Shown here piece after piece: positions 8,768 through 17,827 of a DNA stretch of 64,000 nt. Numbering within the stretch: position 1 is the stretch's first letter; every line of letters begins with the position of its first letter. This DNA comes from Methanobacterium sp. (GTDB taxonomy: Archaea > Methanobacteriota > Methanobacteria > Methanobacteriales > Methanobacteriaceae). Below the pieces are notes generated by a model. It was not told the DNA's origin. It did no database searches and worked only from the letters and a program-made list of their open reading frames with translations. The stretch covers positions 372,001-436,000 of the forward strand of contig NZ_JBCFBO010000002.1 of the NCBI RefSeq assembly GCF_038562635.1, given 5' to 3'. A program made the translations under genes and the position numbers.

Positions 8768-10378
8768 ATGAGTCAAAAAACAGCGATTATAATAGGAGCA
8801 GGACCTGCAGGATTAACTGCAGCTTATGAATTACTTGATAAAACTGATATTAAACCAATTATCTATGAAAAAAGCGAATATATTGGAGGAATCTCAAAAA
8901 CCGTTGAATATAAGGGCAATCATATAGACATAGGCGGTCATAGATTTTTCTCAAAAAATGATCGGGTTATGAAATGGTGGCAGAATATCATGCCATTACA
9001 AGGGGTGCCTGCAAAGGACGATTTAGCCCTTGGAAGAGAAGTTCCATTACATAAAGACTGCTTAAAAAGAGAAATAGGGCAAGAAAAATCTGAGAAAATT
9101 GCAGCACCTGATCCTGAAAAAGAAGATAAAGTAATGCTTAACCGAGGGCGCCTTTCAAGGATTTATTTCCTTAGAAAATTTTTTGATTATCCTATTAAAT
9201 TAAATTCTAATACCATTAAAAATTTAGGCGCCTTAAGAATGATTAAAATAGGTTTAAGCTATGTTAAAGTCGTCATATCTCCAATTAAAGAGGAAAATAC
9301 CCTTGAAGACTTTTATATCAACAGGTTTGGTAAAGAACTTTACGGCACTTTTTTTGATGATTACAATATAAAACTATGGGGAGTTTCCTGCAGTGAGATT
9401 GCACCCGATTTTGGAGCCCAAAGGGTAAAAGGTTTATCTATAACTAAAGTTATCACTCATGCATTAAAAAGTGGATTTTCAAAAAATGATTCCATAGAGC
9501 AGAAAAACGTAGAAACAAGCTTGATAGGACAATTTATGTACCCTAAATATGGGCCGGGACAAATATGGGAAGAAGTAGCAAGAATCATCACTGAAAACGG
9601 CGGTGAAATACACTTCAACCAGGAAGCTGTTGGAATTGAACATGATGGTAATGGAGTAAAACAGATTAAAATTAAAGACGCCGAAACAGGTGAAATAAAA
9701 TCAGTAGAAGGGGATTATTTCTTCTCAACAATGCCTGTTAAGGACTTAATTAACGCTACAGAAAATGTACCTCAAAATGTTCAAGATGTTGCAAACGGAT
9801 TAATATACCGTGACTTTATTACAGTAGGTTTACTTTTAAATGAACTTAAAATAAAAAATGAAACTAACCAAAAAACTATCAATAATATAGTCCCTGATAA
9901 CTGGATTTATATACAGGAACGTGATGTTAAAATTGGTAGGCTTCAAATATTCAACAACTGGAGCCCTTATCTGGTAAATGATGATTCTAAAACATGGATT
10001 GGTCTTGAATACTTCTGTGATGAAGGAGATGAATACTGGACTATGAGCGATGAAGACTTCTCAAAATTTGCCATAGACGAACTTGCAAAAATTGACATCA
10101 TCGACAAAAAAGACGTGCTTGACAACGTAGTAATACGAGTTCAAAAAACTTATCCTGCATACTTTGGTACTTATGACCAGTTTGACACCGTTAAAGACTT
10201 CACAAATAAGTTTGAAAACCTGTTTTTAATTGGAAGAAACGGAATGCACAGATATAACAATATGGACCACTCTATGCTTACCGCAATGACTGCAGTTGAT
10301 AATATTATAAAAGGAGTCACTTCCAAGGATAATCTCTGGTGTATAAATACCGAAGAAGAGTATCATGAAGAAAAATAA
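8768..10378 (+). CDS. FAD-dependent oxidoreductase (UDP-galactopyranose mutase/amine oxidase-like)
   Basis: A 536-residue flavoprotein. The N-terminal Rossmann motif GAGPAGLTAAYELL (residues 10-23) binds FAD, followed by the acidic end of beta 2 (IIYEKSEYIGG) and GGHRFFSKNDRV. The C-terminal LFLIGRNGMHRYNNMDHSM is the second flavin contact. The family resembles protoporphyrinogen oxidase and UDP-galactopyranose mutase and is commonly encoded beside GtrA and glycosyltransferase genes. AAGGAG precedes the ATG. It is probably a sugar- or lipid-modifying enzyme of envelope glycan synthesis; the reaction is not established. Confidence 0.82.
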   Translation: MSQKTAIIIGAGPAGLTAAYELLDKTDIKPIIYEKSEYIGGISKTVEYKGNHIDIGGHRFFSKNDRVMKWWQNIMPLQGVPAKDDLALGREVPLHKDCLKREIGQEKSEKIAAPDPEKEDKVMLNRGRLSRIYFLRKFFDYPIKLNSNTIKNLGALRMIKIGLSYVKVVISPIKEENTLEDFYINRFGKELYGTFFDDYNIKLWGVSCSEIAPDFGAQRVKGLSITKVITHALKSGFSKNDSIEQKNVETSLIGQFMYPKYGPGQIWEEVARIITENGGEIHFNQEAVGIEHDGNGVKQIKIKDAETGEIKSVEGDYFFSTMPVKDLINATENVPQNVQDVANGLIYRDFITVGLLLNELKIKNETNQKTINNIVPDNWIYIQERDVKIGRLQIFNNWSPYLVNDDSKTWIGLEYFCDEGDEYWTMSDEDFSKFAIDELAKIDIIDKKDVLDNVVIRVQKTYPAYFGTYDQFDTVKDFTNKFENLFLIGRNGMHRYNNMDHSMLTAMTAVDNIIKGVTSKDNLWCINTEEEYHEEK

Positions 10379-10451
10379 GTATTTAGCGCCTAAAATGGCA
10401 CTAATTTTCTAATTTTATTTTTAAAATTTAAAAAGTGAATTAATTTATTTT

Positions 10452-11021
10452 TTACTGACAGGAGTAGTTCTTACAAAATTCATAGAAATTTTCCAGTAGT
10501 TTTGGCCCGTTTTCAGTGTGATGAACTTCAGGGTGGAACTGTATACCATACAACGGTTTGGTTTCATGCTTCATTGCTTCAATTTCACAAATTGGGGATG
10601 TTGCAAGCAGTTTAAAACCTTCAGGTAACTTTGTGACTTCATCTTTATGAGATGTCCAGACTTTCATGGTGTCTCCAAGTCCCTTAAATATATCATTCTC
10701 TTCTTTTATGGTAATTTCAATTTTTGCATAACTTTCCATCCCTGCAGATCCTACTTCTCCACCATAAGCTTTTGCTATGATCTGGTGGCCAAGGCAAATC
10801 CCTAAAATAGGGTAATCCAGTTCTTTAACATATTCAAAGCAATTTCCTGTCCTTTCTATAGATGGTCCTCCACCTAGTATGAGGCCTACGGGTTCTTTTT
10901 CATTTATTTCATCAATAGATGTTGAATTCGGAATTAGTTCTGAAGGAATCTTTAAATAATGTAATGTTCTATGGATTCTGTGATTGTACTGTCCATGATT
11001 ATTTATAACAAGTATTTTCAT
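10452..11021 (-). CDS. guaAA: GMP synthase, glutamine amidotransferase subunit A
   Basis: A class I glutamine amidotransferase that releases ammonia from glutamine for the XMP-aminating subunit encoded at 3076-4002. The catalytic triad is visible: C76 in LGICLGHQ, H163 and E165 in QFHPEVHHTENG. GGGPSIERTGN near residue 50 forms the oxyanion strand. At 189 aa it matches the archaeal stand-alone subunit. A GGGAG site precedes the ATG. It is convergent with the FAD oxidoreductase and separated from its partner gene. Confidence 0.92.
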   Translation of the reverse strand: MKILVINNHGQYNHRIHRTLHYLKIPSELIPNSTSIDEINEKEPVGLILGGGPSIERTGNCFEYVKELDYPILGICLGHQIIAKAYGGEVGSAGMESYAKIEITIKEENDIFKGLGDTMKVWTSHKDEVTKLPEGFKLLATSPICEIEAMKHETKPLYGIQFHPEVHHTENGPKLLENFYEFCKNYSCQ

Positions 11022-11108
11022 TATATATCTCCCAAATATTGTTTTATTAGTAAATTAAGTCATGTAAACATAAAAATGTATAAATATATTAAAATACAAT
11101 TAGGATAT

Positions 11109-11261
11109 ATGGAATTTAGAGATATCATATATATAATAATAGCTATTATAGTTGCAGTAATTTTACTCAAGATAATATGGTTCTTGCTACCAATAATCAT
11201 CATACTTGTCATAGCCTTTATCGTGTATATCTTTTTAAAAGGCAGGGACAGATACGGATAA
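11109..11261 (+). CDS. Small membrane protein, 50 aa
   Basis: Starting at the ATG 11109, the protein is 50 residues and almost entirely two hydrophobic helices (IIYIIIAIIVAVILLKIIWF and LLPIIIILVIAFIVYIF) with a basic tail ending GRDRYG. An AGGA lies very close upstream. No family recognised. The last six codons are the beginning of a tandem DNA repeat that continues downstream, so the 3' end of the gene has been duplicated as non-coding sequence. Longer starts upstream (11075) are possible but lack a ribosome site. Confidence 0.6.
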   Translation: MEFRDIIYIIIAIIVAVILLKIIWFLLPIIIILVIAFIVYIFLKGRDRYG

Positions 11262-11521
11262 AACAGTTTAACTCCATTTAATTTTATTTCAAGTTAAAAT
11301 TAAGCAATCATAACAATAATCTTACATAAGACAATATAGTTTACACCATCTAACATTTATCAGGTATATCCTTAAAGGCAGGGACAGATACGGATAAAAC
11401 AGTTTAACTCCATTTAATTTTATTTCAAGTTAAAATTAAGCAATCATAACAATTACATAAGACAATATAATTTACACCATCTAACATTTATCAGGTATAT
11501 CCTTAAAGGCAGGGACAGATA
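11241..11521. repeat. Tandem repeat, two units of 136/131 bp plus partial third
   Basis: Unit 1 runs from 11241 to 11376 and unit 2 from 11377 to 11507. They are almost identical except for a 5-bp deletion and single changes in unit 2. A third copy starts at 11508 and diverges after about 14 bp. Each unit starts with GGCAGGGACAGATA, which in unit 1 is the coding end of the 50-aa membrane protein. Near-identity implies a recent duplication. Confidence 0.9.
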
Positions 11522-11916
11522 AATTAAAGCAATTTACCTCTTTTCTATTTATTCAATAGTTTATTTTAGATTTAATGCACAACTAATTTATTAAACATGC
11601 TATTTTTAATTTAAATCCGGTTTTTATAAGATTAAATTTAAATAGCCATTTATAATTAGTCTAACTTAAAAAAATAGATTCCCCTATCATAATTAAATTT
11701 ATTACATCGACCAACTAAATCAAATACATTACTCTCATGTCTAAATAGTTGTGCAGATGTTACTTTGAATTTTTATGGGTCATATGGTTAAGTAAATTAC
11801 ACTCTTCCAAATATAATTTCATATAATTAATTGATATTATAATTTAACATAAAGCATGAACTGTGCACATGATCATAGGACATGAGCGTTACATTAAAAA
11901 TTAGCAGGGTGAACAT
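11522..11916. other. Intergenic region upstream of the DUF447 gene
   Basis: A+T-rich DNA after the tandem repeat. ATGATCAT-type symmetry occurs near 11870 just upstream of the DUF447 gene and may belong to its promoter region. No ORF or convincing RNA structure was seen. Confidence 0.3.
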
Positions 11917-12537
11917 ATGCAAGATCTTGAATCTCTTGGGATGAAAAAGGGATTACTCTATGAAACAATTATAACCACTCAAAATAGGAATGGAGTACCA
12001 AATGCAGCCCCTATAGGAGTTATCTGCAAAAATAAAAATGAAATCGTGCTGAATCTTTTTGAAGGAACCCATACTCTTGAAAATATAAAAGCTAACTCCA
12101 AATTTGTTGTAAATATACTAAAAGATCCTCTAGTTTTTGTAGGTTGCACCACTGGAGATCTTTCCTCTGATCATTTTAAAAAGCAGGGTAATGAGTTTTA
12201 CATTAAAAATACAGATGCGTTTTTTACAGCAAGTGTAATCAACACTAAAGAAATTGAAAAAGAAGATAATATCAGCAAATCCAAGATGACCATAATAAAA
12301 GCCCGTGTAAATGAAGTTATTATTAAAAAAGAAGGTGTTGAACCTTTAAACAGGGCTATTTTTGCAATAATAGAATCACTTGTTTATTTAACAAGAATTA
12401 AAATGGTAGATGAAAATACTGCAAAAGAATATTTAGAACGGATCCATGAAATGTCAAGAACTGTAAACCGTGTAGGAAGCTTGGATCATAAAAAAGCGAT
12501 GCAAAATATTCTAAAATATATTGAAAATGATGGATAA
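11917..12537 (+). CDS. DUF447 family protein
   Basis: A 206-residue archaeal protein. The N-terminal half has the split-barrel flavin-reductase-like look of DUF447: GLLYETIITTQNRNGVPNAAPIGV, then FEGTHTLENIKANSKFVVNIL. DUF447 is common in methanogens and related to FMN-binding pyridoxamine-oxidase-like folds, but its reaction is unknown. The C-terminal part (residues 140-206) is helical. GGGTGA precedes the ATG. Confidence 0.85.
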   Translation: MQDLESLGMKKGLLYETIITTQNRNGVPNAAPIGVICKNKNEIVLNLFEGTHTLENIKANSKFVVNILKDPLVFVGCTTGDLSSDHFKKQGNEFYIKNTDAFFTASVINTKEIEKEDNISKSKMTIIKARVNEVIIKKEGVEPLNRAIFAIIESLVYLTRIKMVDENTAKEYLERIHEMSRTVNRVGSLDHKKAMQNILKYIENDG

Positions 12538-12604
12538 ACCTTTTAATTGAAAAATAATATAATAAATATATAAATTTAAAAAGAATAGCCTTTTAAAATT
12601 TTAT

Positions 12605-13831
12605 TTATACACTGGACTCTCTAAATATAATTTTAAATTCACAACCATTATTCTTTTCAAGATCAATGAGCCCATCAAGCTGTCTCACCAATGCATTCAC
12701 CAGTTGAATCCCACTAGTTTCTGCATATCTAAAATCAATGTCATCAGGTAATCCAATTCCATTGTCTCCAACTTTTAATGTGAAATTACCATCATCCGGC
12801 ATAAATGTAATGTTTATTTCTCCAGTTATCTTATTTTGACCTGTAAATTCATCATTTACAAATTCGTTAGATGGTGGTGTAAACCTACCTTTTAAGAGTT
12901 TACGATCTTCAAAATACCATGAGGGAAAAGCATGTTTTATGGAGTTGGTGACAAGTTCATTTAGAATTAGACCACATGGAACTGCGGTATCTATATCCAG
13001 CAGAATTCCATCTATTTTTATATTCGCATTTATATTTTTATCAACTGCATATGACTTAAACAGATGATCAATTAAATCATGAGCATATTTATTAAAATCA
13101 ATTATTGCAAAGTCTTCAGATCTAGAGAGAGTCTCATGAATTAAAGCTATAGCTTTAACACGGTTTTGGCTTTCTTGATAAATCTCAATAGGTTCTTTAT
13201 CATTGAGCTGAGTATATTCAAGTCCCATAAGATTAGATATTGTCTGTAAATTATTTTCAACCCGATTATGTATCTCTTCAAGGAGTATATTCTTTTCCTC
13301 AAGTGATGCTTTGATCTCCTCTTCAGCCATTTTACGTTCTTCAATTTCATTTTTAAGCTTTTTATTTGCTTCCTGAAGTTCAATTGTTCTTTCTTGAACC
13401 AGTTCCTCAAGATGATCTCTGTGCCTTATCAATTCACCTTCAATTGCTTTACGCTCGATTGCATATGATATAGATCGTGACAGGAGACTGCTGTCAACCT
13501 TTCCTTTAATTAAATAATCCTGTGCTTCGCCTTTAACTGCATTAATCGCGACATCTTCATCATCGAAAGCACTTAATATAACTATAGGGCTTTGAGGTAC
13601 TCTTTCTTTAGCTTTCAGAAATGTATCAAAGCCAAAACTATCAGGTAAATTTAAATCCAGTAACAGCACATCTGCCCCATTTTTTTCGATATAGTTTAAT
13701 CCATCTTCAAGGCGGCGAGTATTATGTAACTTAAATCTAGGTTTTCGTACTTCCTTTAACATTTCTCGTATTAAAGCTGTGTCTGTAAGATTATCCTCTA
13801 TCAAAAGAACGTTAACGTACTTATCATCCAT
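12605..13831 (-). CDS. Response regulator-histidine kinase hybrid
   Basis: A soluble 408-residue two-component protein with the receiver first. The receiver has the acidic pair at residues 12-13, the phosphoacceptor D59 in VLLLDLNLPDS and K109. A coiled coil (about 137-180) leads to a HisKA_2 dimerisation segment with H188 in LLEEIHNRVENNLQ, then a HATPase domain (LILNELVTNSIKHAFP; DNGIGLPDD). The receiver-first order means its own kinase is controlled by phosphorylation from another kinase. A second HisKA_2 kinase lies at 60495-62687. No output gene is adjacent. Confidence 0.88.
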   Translation of the reverse strand: MDDKYVNVLLIEDNLTDTALIREMLKEVRKPRFKLHNTRRLEDGLNYIEKNGADVLLLDLNLPDSFGFDTFLKAKERVPQSPIVILSAFDDEDVAINAVKGEAQDYLIKGKVDSSLLSRSISYAIERKAIEGELIRHRDHLEELVQERTIELQEANKKLKNEIEERKMAEEEIKASLEEKNILLEEIHNRVENNLQTISNLMGLEYTQLNDKEPIEIYQESQNRVKAIALIHETLSRSEDFAIIDFNKYAHDLIDHLFKSYAVDKNINANIKIDGILLDIDTAVPCGLILNELVTNSIKHAFPSWYFEDRKLLKGRFTPPSNEFVNDEFTGQNKITGEINITFMPDDGNFTLKVGDNGIGLPDDIDFRYAETSGIQLVNALVRQLDGLIDLEKNNGCEFKIIFRESSV

Positions 13832-14059
13832 CTTATCATCCTTAAGTCTTTAAGCTTATACTTTGAACTATTGACTATTTAATGGCATTTAATGTAATAA
13901 GATGGTCATATTTAATTTTATTACAATATAAGTTTTTTTATTTAAAACAGAATTTTACTTTTTTAAGGCTATTCCACCCACATAATACGAAGTATATATG
14001 ATTTAACCGCCATCACGTTTTAAAAACTTTAAATAAATAGTCAGGTACTCTCAATAAAT

Positions 14060-14938
14060 TTAAGCCCTATAAAATTGCTTTCGCCTTGCCTCTAATAAAT
14101 CAGGTTCTTTACCTATTATTTGAGATGCTACCCTTATTTCACTGCCAGATTCTTTCTCCACTGACTTTATAAAATTGAGATATCTTGTACTCCTTAAAAG
14201 GTGATGGTCCAATACTACTTTAGGTATTTTTTCCGCTATTTCAATTAAATTGATTCGAGCTTTTTCAATATCTTTTCTCTCAACGGCATATCCTGCAAGA
14301 TAAATAGGAGGTCCGCTTAATACCAGCATATCTGGTTTTTCTTCGAGAATAACATCCTTTGCTTCCCCAGAAATAGGGCCTTGGACGTCAGATGCGTGCA
14401 TAAAAGTTTTTCCATTCCACCTAATTGTTACAGCTACTACATAACCTAATTTACTTCCTTGAGAACCGTGAGGAAGCGGATTTGAAAATTTAATAGATGT
14501 ATCTCCCACTTCAAATGATTGACCATCTGCATAGGATACTTCACAGTTCAAGCCTTCCAAATTCTTTAAAAAATCAGAAGCTCGTTTTTGCTGGCTTTTA
14601 TTGATTTGAGAAGTGGGGTGTTTAATAAATAATTTTTTTCCTTGATACAGTTTCTCTGCAGCCTTTGGAGATGAATCCATAAATTTTCCAAGTTCAAATG
14701 GGGTGTAGTGGTCATGATGGTAATGGCTTATAGTAATAATGTCTGCTTTTTCTGCATACTCTTCAATTCTAACTCTCGTCTCATGTAAAGCATCGAATTC
14801 ATCCTTCCAGGGAGGATATCTAAACCTTTTAGGGGCTATAGATGTCCCAGGGTCTATCAATATTTTTTGGTCAGTTTCAACGAATGTAGCCATGGACCTT
14901 ACGCCCATACTTTCAAAGGCAAGCGGTATAACTTTCAT
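14060..14938 (-). CDS. UPF0282 family MBL-fold protein
   Basis: A 292-residue archaeal metallo-beta-lactamase-fold protein. The zinc motif HYHHDH is at residues 72-77 in ITISHYHHDHYTPFE. Later ligands are suggested by LPHGSQGSKLG, MHASDVQGP and VVLDHHLLRS. N-terminal IPLAFESMGVRSMATFVET is characteristic of UPF0282. It lies 13 nt downstream of adenine deaminase on the same strand, with GGTGATC just before the ATG, so the two are cotranscribed. Function is not established; hydrolysis of a nucleic acid or phosphoester is plausible for the fold. Confidence 0.87.
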   Translation of the reverse strand: MKVIPLAFESMGVRSMATFVETDQKILIDPGTSIAPKRFRYPPWKDEFDALHETRVRIEEYAEKADIITISHYHHDHYTPFELGKFMDSSPKAAEKLYQGKKLFIKHPTSQINKSQQKRASDFLKNLEGLNCEVSYADGQSFEVGDTSIKFSNPLPHGSQGSKLGYVVAVTIRWNGKTFMHASDVQGPISGEAKDVILEEKPDMLVLSGPPIYLAGYAVERKDIEKARINLIEIAEKIPKVVLDHHLLRSTRYLNFIKSVEKESGSEIRVASQIIGKEPDLLEARRKQFYRA

Positions 14939-14951
14939 GAGATCACCAAAT

Positions 14952-16559
14952 TCACTTTACAACATCCACAAAATCAAATTTTTCAACATCAAATAGTCCC
15001 ATATCACTTATTTTTAGTTTTGGGATTACAAGAAGGGCTAAAAATGACATGGTCATAAATGGCGATGCCAATTTGCATCCCATATCAGCCGCAGCATTAT
15101 GTAAAACTTCGAGTTTAAACGCCACATCTTCAACAGATTTTGTGCTCATTAAACCACCTATTGGAAGTTTTAAGGAATGTATACAACCATTAGAGGCTGT
15201 TACAAGCCCGCCGTTATTTTTAACAAGGTTGTTAACAGCGTCTGCCATGTCCTGAGTGTTTGTTCCAACTGCAATGATATTATGTGAATCATGAGCTACA
15301 CTTGATGCAATTGCGCCCTCTTTAAGTCCAAATCCACGGACAAATGCGGTTGCCATTTTGTTACGGCCGTATCTTTCAAGAACTGATATTTTTAAAATAT
15401 CATTTTTTATATCTGGATCTATTTTACCATCTGCAGCAGACAGTACTGCTTCAGATTCTTCAGTAAGCAGCTGCCCCTCCATTACATCAATTACCCTTAC
15501 TTTTTCTTCTCCTTTGGAAGATGAAATTTCAAAATCTGCATGTTTTTTGGAACTTATTTTAAATGTACTTTCAAGTTTAACTGGATTAACTGAAAATAAC
15601 GCTTTTCCTTCACGTGCAGCGATATTTCCATCTATATAAACTTCTTTTACTTTGAAATTTTTAAGATCATCTACTACAACAATATCTGCAGGTTTTCCTG
15701 GAGCAATTAATCCATTATTTAAGCCATAATGAGCTGCAGGATTAATAGTTACCATCTTAACTGCTTTAACTGGATCTTCTCCCAGTTCAACAGCTTCCTT
15801 CAGCATTAAATTAACATGCCCCTTTAAGAGATCTTCAGGATGTTTATCATCAGATATAATGAAATCACCGCCGGCACCTATTAAATCTGCTAAATTTTTT
15901 GCAGACGAACCTTGCCTGAGCATCACCTTCATTCCAAGCTTTCTTTTTTCAATTGCTTCCTCTTTCAATGTGCATTCATGATCAGTAGAAATTCCTGCTG
16001 CGATATATCTACAGAGGTCATTTCCACTTAAAAGAGGTGCATGCCCATCTACAGGCTTTCTGTAATTTTTCGCGGCTCTAATTTTGGCCATAACTTCGGG
16101 ATCATTTGATAGAACCCCTGGAAAATTCATCATTTCTCCAAGTGCAACCATTTCATCATATTTAAGAATTTCATCGATCTCTTTTGAGCCAATTACAGCA
16201 CCAGAAGTTTCAAACGGCGTTGCAGGAACACATGAAGGGGCTGTAAAAAACACTTTAAGCGGGACAGTCGATGCATCCTCAATCATATATTTTATTCCAC
16301 GGGTTCCCAGAACATTGGCAATTTCATGGGGATCTGATACAACAGACGTTGTTCCATGTGGTACAACTGCTTCTGCAAACCTTGAAGGCGTGAGCATTGA
16401 ACTTTCGATATGTATATGTGCATCGATAAATCCTGGTAGAATATACTGATTAAATTTACCTTCAATTTGCTTCACGCATTCTACCATCCCATTACGTACT
16501 TCTATTTCTGCAGGATAGATCTCTTCAGTAAACGGATTAACTAAATTGCCTCTGATCAT
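14952..16559 (-). CDS. ade: Adenine deaminase
   Basis: Converts adenine to hypoxanthine and ammonia in purine salvage. It is an amidohydrolase-superfamily enzyme: the metal motif DAHIHIESS is near residue 45, with GTTSVVSDPHEIANVLG, DGHAPLLSG and ISTDHECT following. The C-terminal Ade-specific domain has HDSHNIIAVGTN and ASNGCIHSLKLPIGGLMS. At 535 aa it has full family length. GGGGAG lies upstream of the ATG. The UPF0282 gene follows closely. It complements the GMP synthase genes of the same window in purine metabolism. Confidence 0.93.
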   Translation of the reverse strand: MIRGNLVNPFTEEIYPAEIEVRNGMVECVKQIEGKFNQYILPGFIDAHIHIESSMLTPSRFAEAVVPHGTTSVVSDPHEIANVLGTRGIKYMIEDASTVPLKVFFTAPSCVPATPFETSGAVIGSKEIDEILKYDEMVALGEMMNFPGVLSNDPEVMAKIRAAKNYRKPVDGHAPLLSGNDLCRYIAAGISTDHECTLKEEAIEKRKLGMKVMLRQGSSAKNLADLIGAGGDFIISDDKHPEDLLKGHVNLMLKEAVELGEDPVKAVKMVTINPAAHYGLNNGLIAPGKPADIVVVDDLKNFKVKEVYIDGNIAAREGKALFSVNPVKLESTFKISSKKHADFEISSSKGEEKVRVIDVMEGQLLTEESEAVLSAADGKIDPDIKNDILKISVLERYGRNKMATAFVRGFGLKEGAIASSVAHDSHNIIAVGTNTQDMADAVNNLVKNNGGLVTASNGCIHSLKLPIGGLMSTKSVEDVAFKLEVLHNAAADMGCKLASPFMTMSFLALLVIPKLKISDMGLFDVEKFDFVDVVK

Positions 16560-16651
16560 TGATAACGCTCCCCATAAAATTGACTTATCTAAATTTAATA
16601 TTTATAAATTATTTAACTGTATTTTCTTTATAGATATTCTTTTTAAAAAAG

Positions 16652-17719
16652 TTAAATACTTAAAATTTCATATTTTCTCTTTAAATATCTGTGAGCAAAT
16701 GGATAAATCATTTTATGGATAAAATTAGTATTGTAAAAATAATTAAGGAATTTAAGGGGATCTTTTGCCCTATGAATTCTGTTTACAATAAAAGAATAAT
16801 CTAAAAAACAGAATCGTTCCCATAAATAACGGTTAACCATACCTGCTTTTAATTTATCCTCAAAAAATTTTTCTGCGCATTTCTGGTAATCTTTTCCATC
16901 AATTATACTTTTTGCAGCAAGGTATCCTGATGTCACAGCACTTTTAATTCCAAAGCCCCATAAAAAATCCTGCAGACCCGCAGCTTCCCCTACATACAAA
17001 CTCTTTCCACGTTTAAAAATATTTTCACTGGAAAAAGCACCTACACCGCCCATATTACCTGTTTTTTTCAAATTCAAATCAAACTTATTATTAAAAATCT
17101 TTTTTGTTTGTTTAAAATAAGAATTCATGTTGTTAAAATTATTGAATAAAACCGTGGCCATGCAGCCCTGCCCATCTGCAATTAAAAGGTAAGAATAACC
17201 ATTCAAAGCTGCATTATTGTTAACAAGCCCGATAGCCATATTTCTAGAGAACGTATTAAATGTAATTCCCTTTGCTGCCGCATAAATTTTATCTTTTATA
17301 GGGCCTGTTGCAATAATATCAGCTTCATTTTGAGAGATCATATCGTTAAAATGAATATTTACTCCCATATCTAAAGCTTGATTTTTTAAAGCAGTATCTA
17401 AAGTTTCTTCTTTTGATCCCCTCTTAACAAGATAAAATGCGGGCCTTTTACATCTAAAATCCCATATTTTAGATTCATTAAATATTTTAAGTTTTAAAAA
17501 AGGACTGTATTTAAAATTGACATCAATATTCATATCATTAAATAATTTAAGCACATCTTCTTTATCAGACCAGTTTTCAAGTCCCTGAAATTCTTCGTGA
17601 AATCTCGAGCCCACATCTGCACTTTTTTCAAAAATATCTACATTATAACCAGATCGAGCGAGATTTATGGCTGCAGATAACCCCGCAGGGCCTGCACCTA
17701 AAATTTGTACCCCTTTCAT
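16652..17719 (-). CDS. NAD(P)/FAD oxidoreductase, geranylgeranyl-reductase-like
   Basis: A 355-residue flavoprotein with the N-terminal dinucleotide motif GAGPAGLSAAINLA (residues 8-21) and EKSADVGSRFHEE. The late motif YVGEAAGLQDFLWGFGIKSAVTSG is the flavin-ribityl contact typical of the geranylgeranyl reductase/halogenase group, which in archaea saturates isoprenoid lipid chains. The C-terminal part is basic and aromatic. No strong ribosome site is seen before the ATG. It is divergent from the broken methyltransferase gene. Lipid or quinone-like substrates are an inference. Confidence 0.8.
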   Translation of the reverse strand: MKGVQILGAGPAGLSAAINLARSGYNVDIFEKSADVGSRFHEEFQGLENWSDKEDVLKLFNDMNIDVNFKYSPFLKLKIFNESKIWDFRCKRPAFYLVKRGSKEETLDTALKNQALDMGVNIHFNDMISQNEADIIATGPIKDKIYAAAKGITFNTFSRNMAIGLVNNNAALNGYSYLLIADGQGCMATVLFNNFNNMNSYFKQTKKIFNNKFDLNLKKTGNMGGVGAFSSENIFKRGKSLYVGEAAGLQDFLWGFGIKSAVTSGYLAAKSIIDGKDYQKCAEKFFEDKLKAGMVNRYLWERFCFLDYSFIVNRIHRAKDPLKFLNYFYNTNFIHKMIYPFAHRYLKRKYEILSI

Positions 17720-17827
17720 AGTATTAATTTTGTCTATAATTTTATAAATTATTGATCAAATTAAATAGAAACACATTATATAAATTAGATACTAGCTATT
17801 AAATCTTAATATCCAAGGTGCTAAAGC

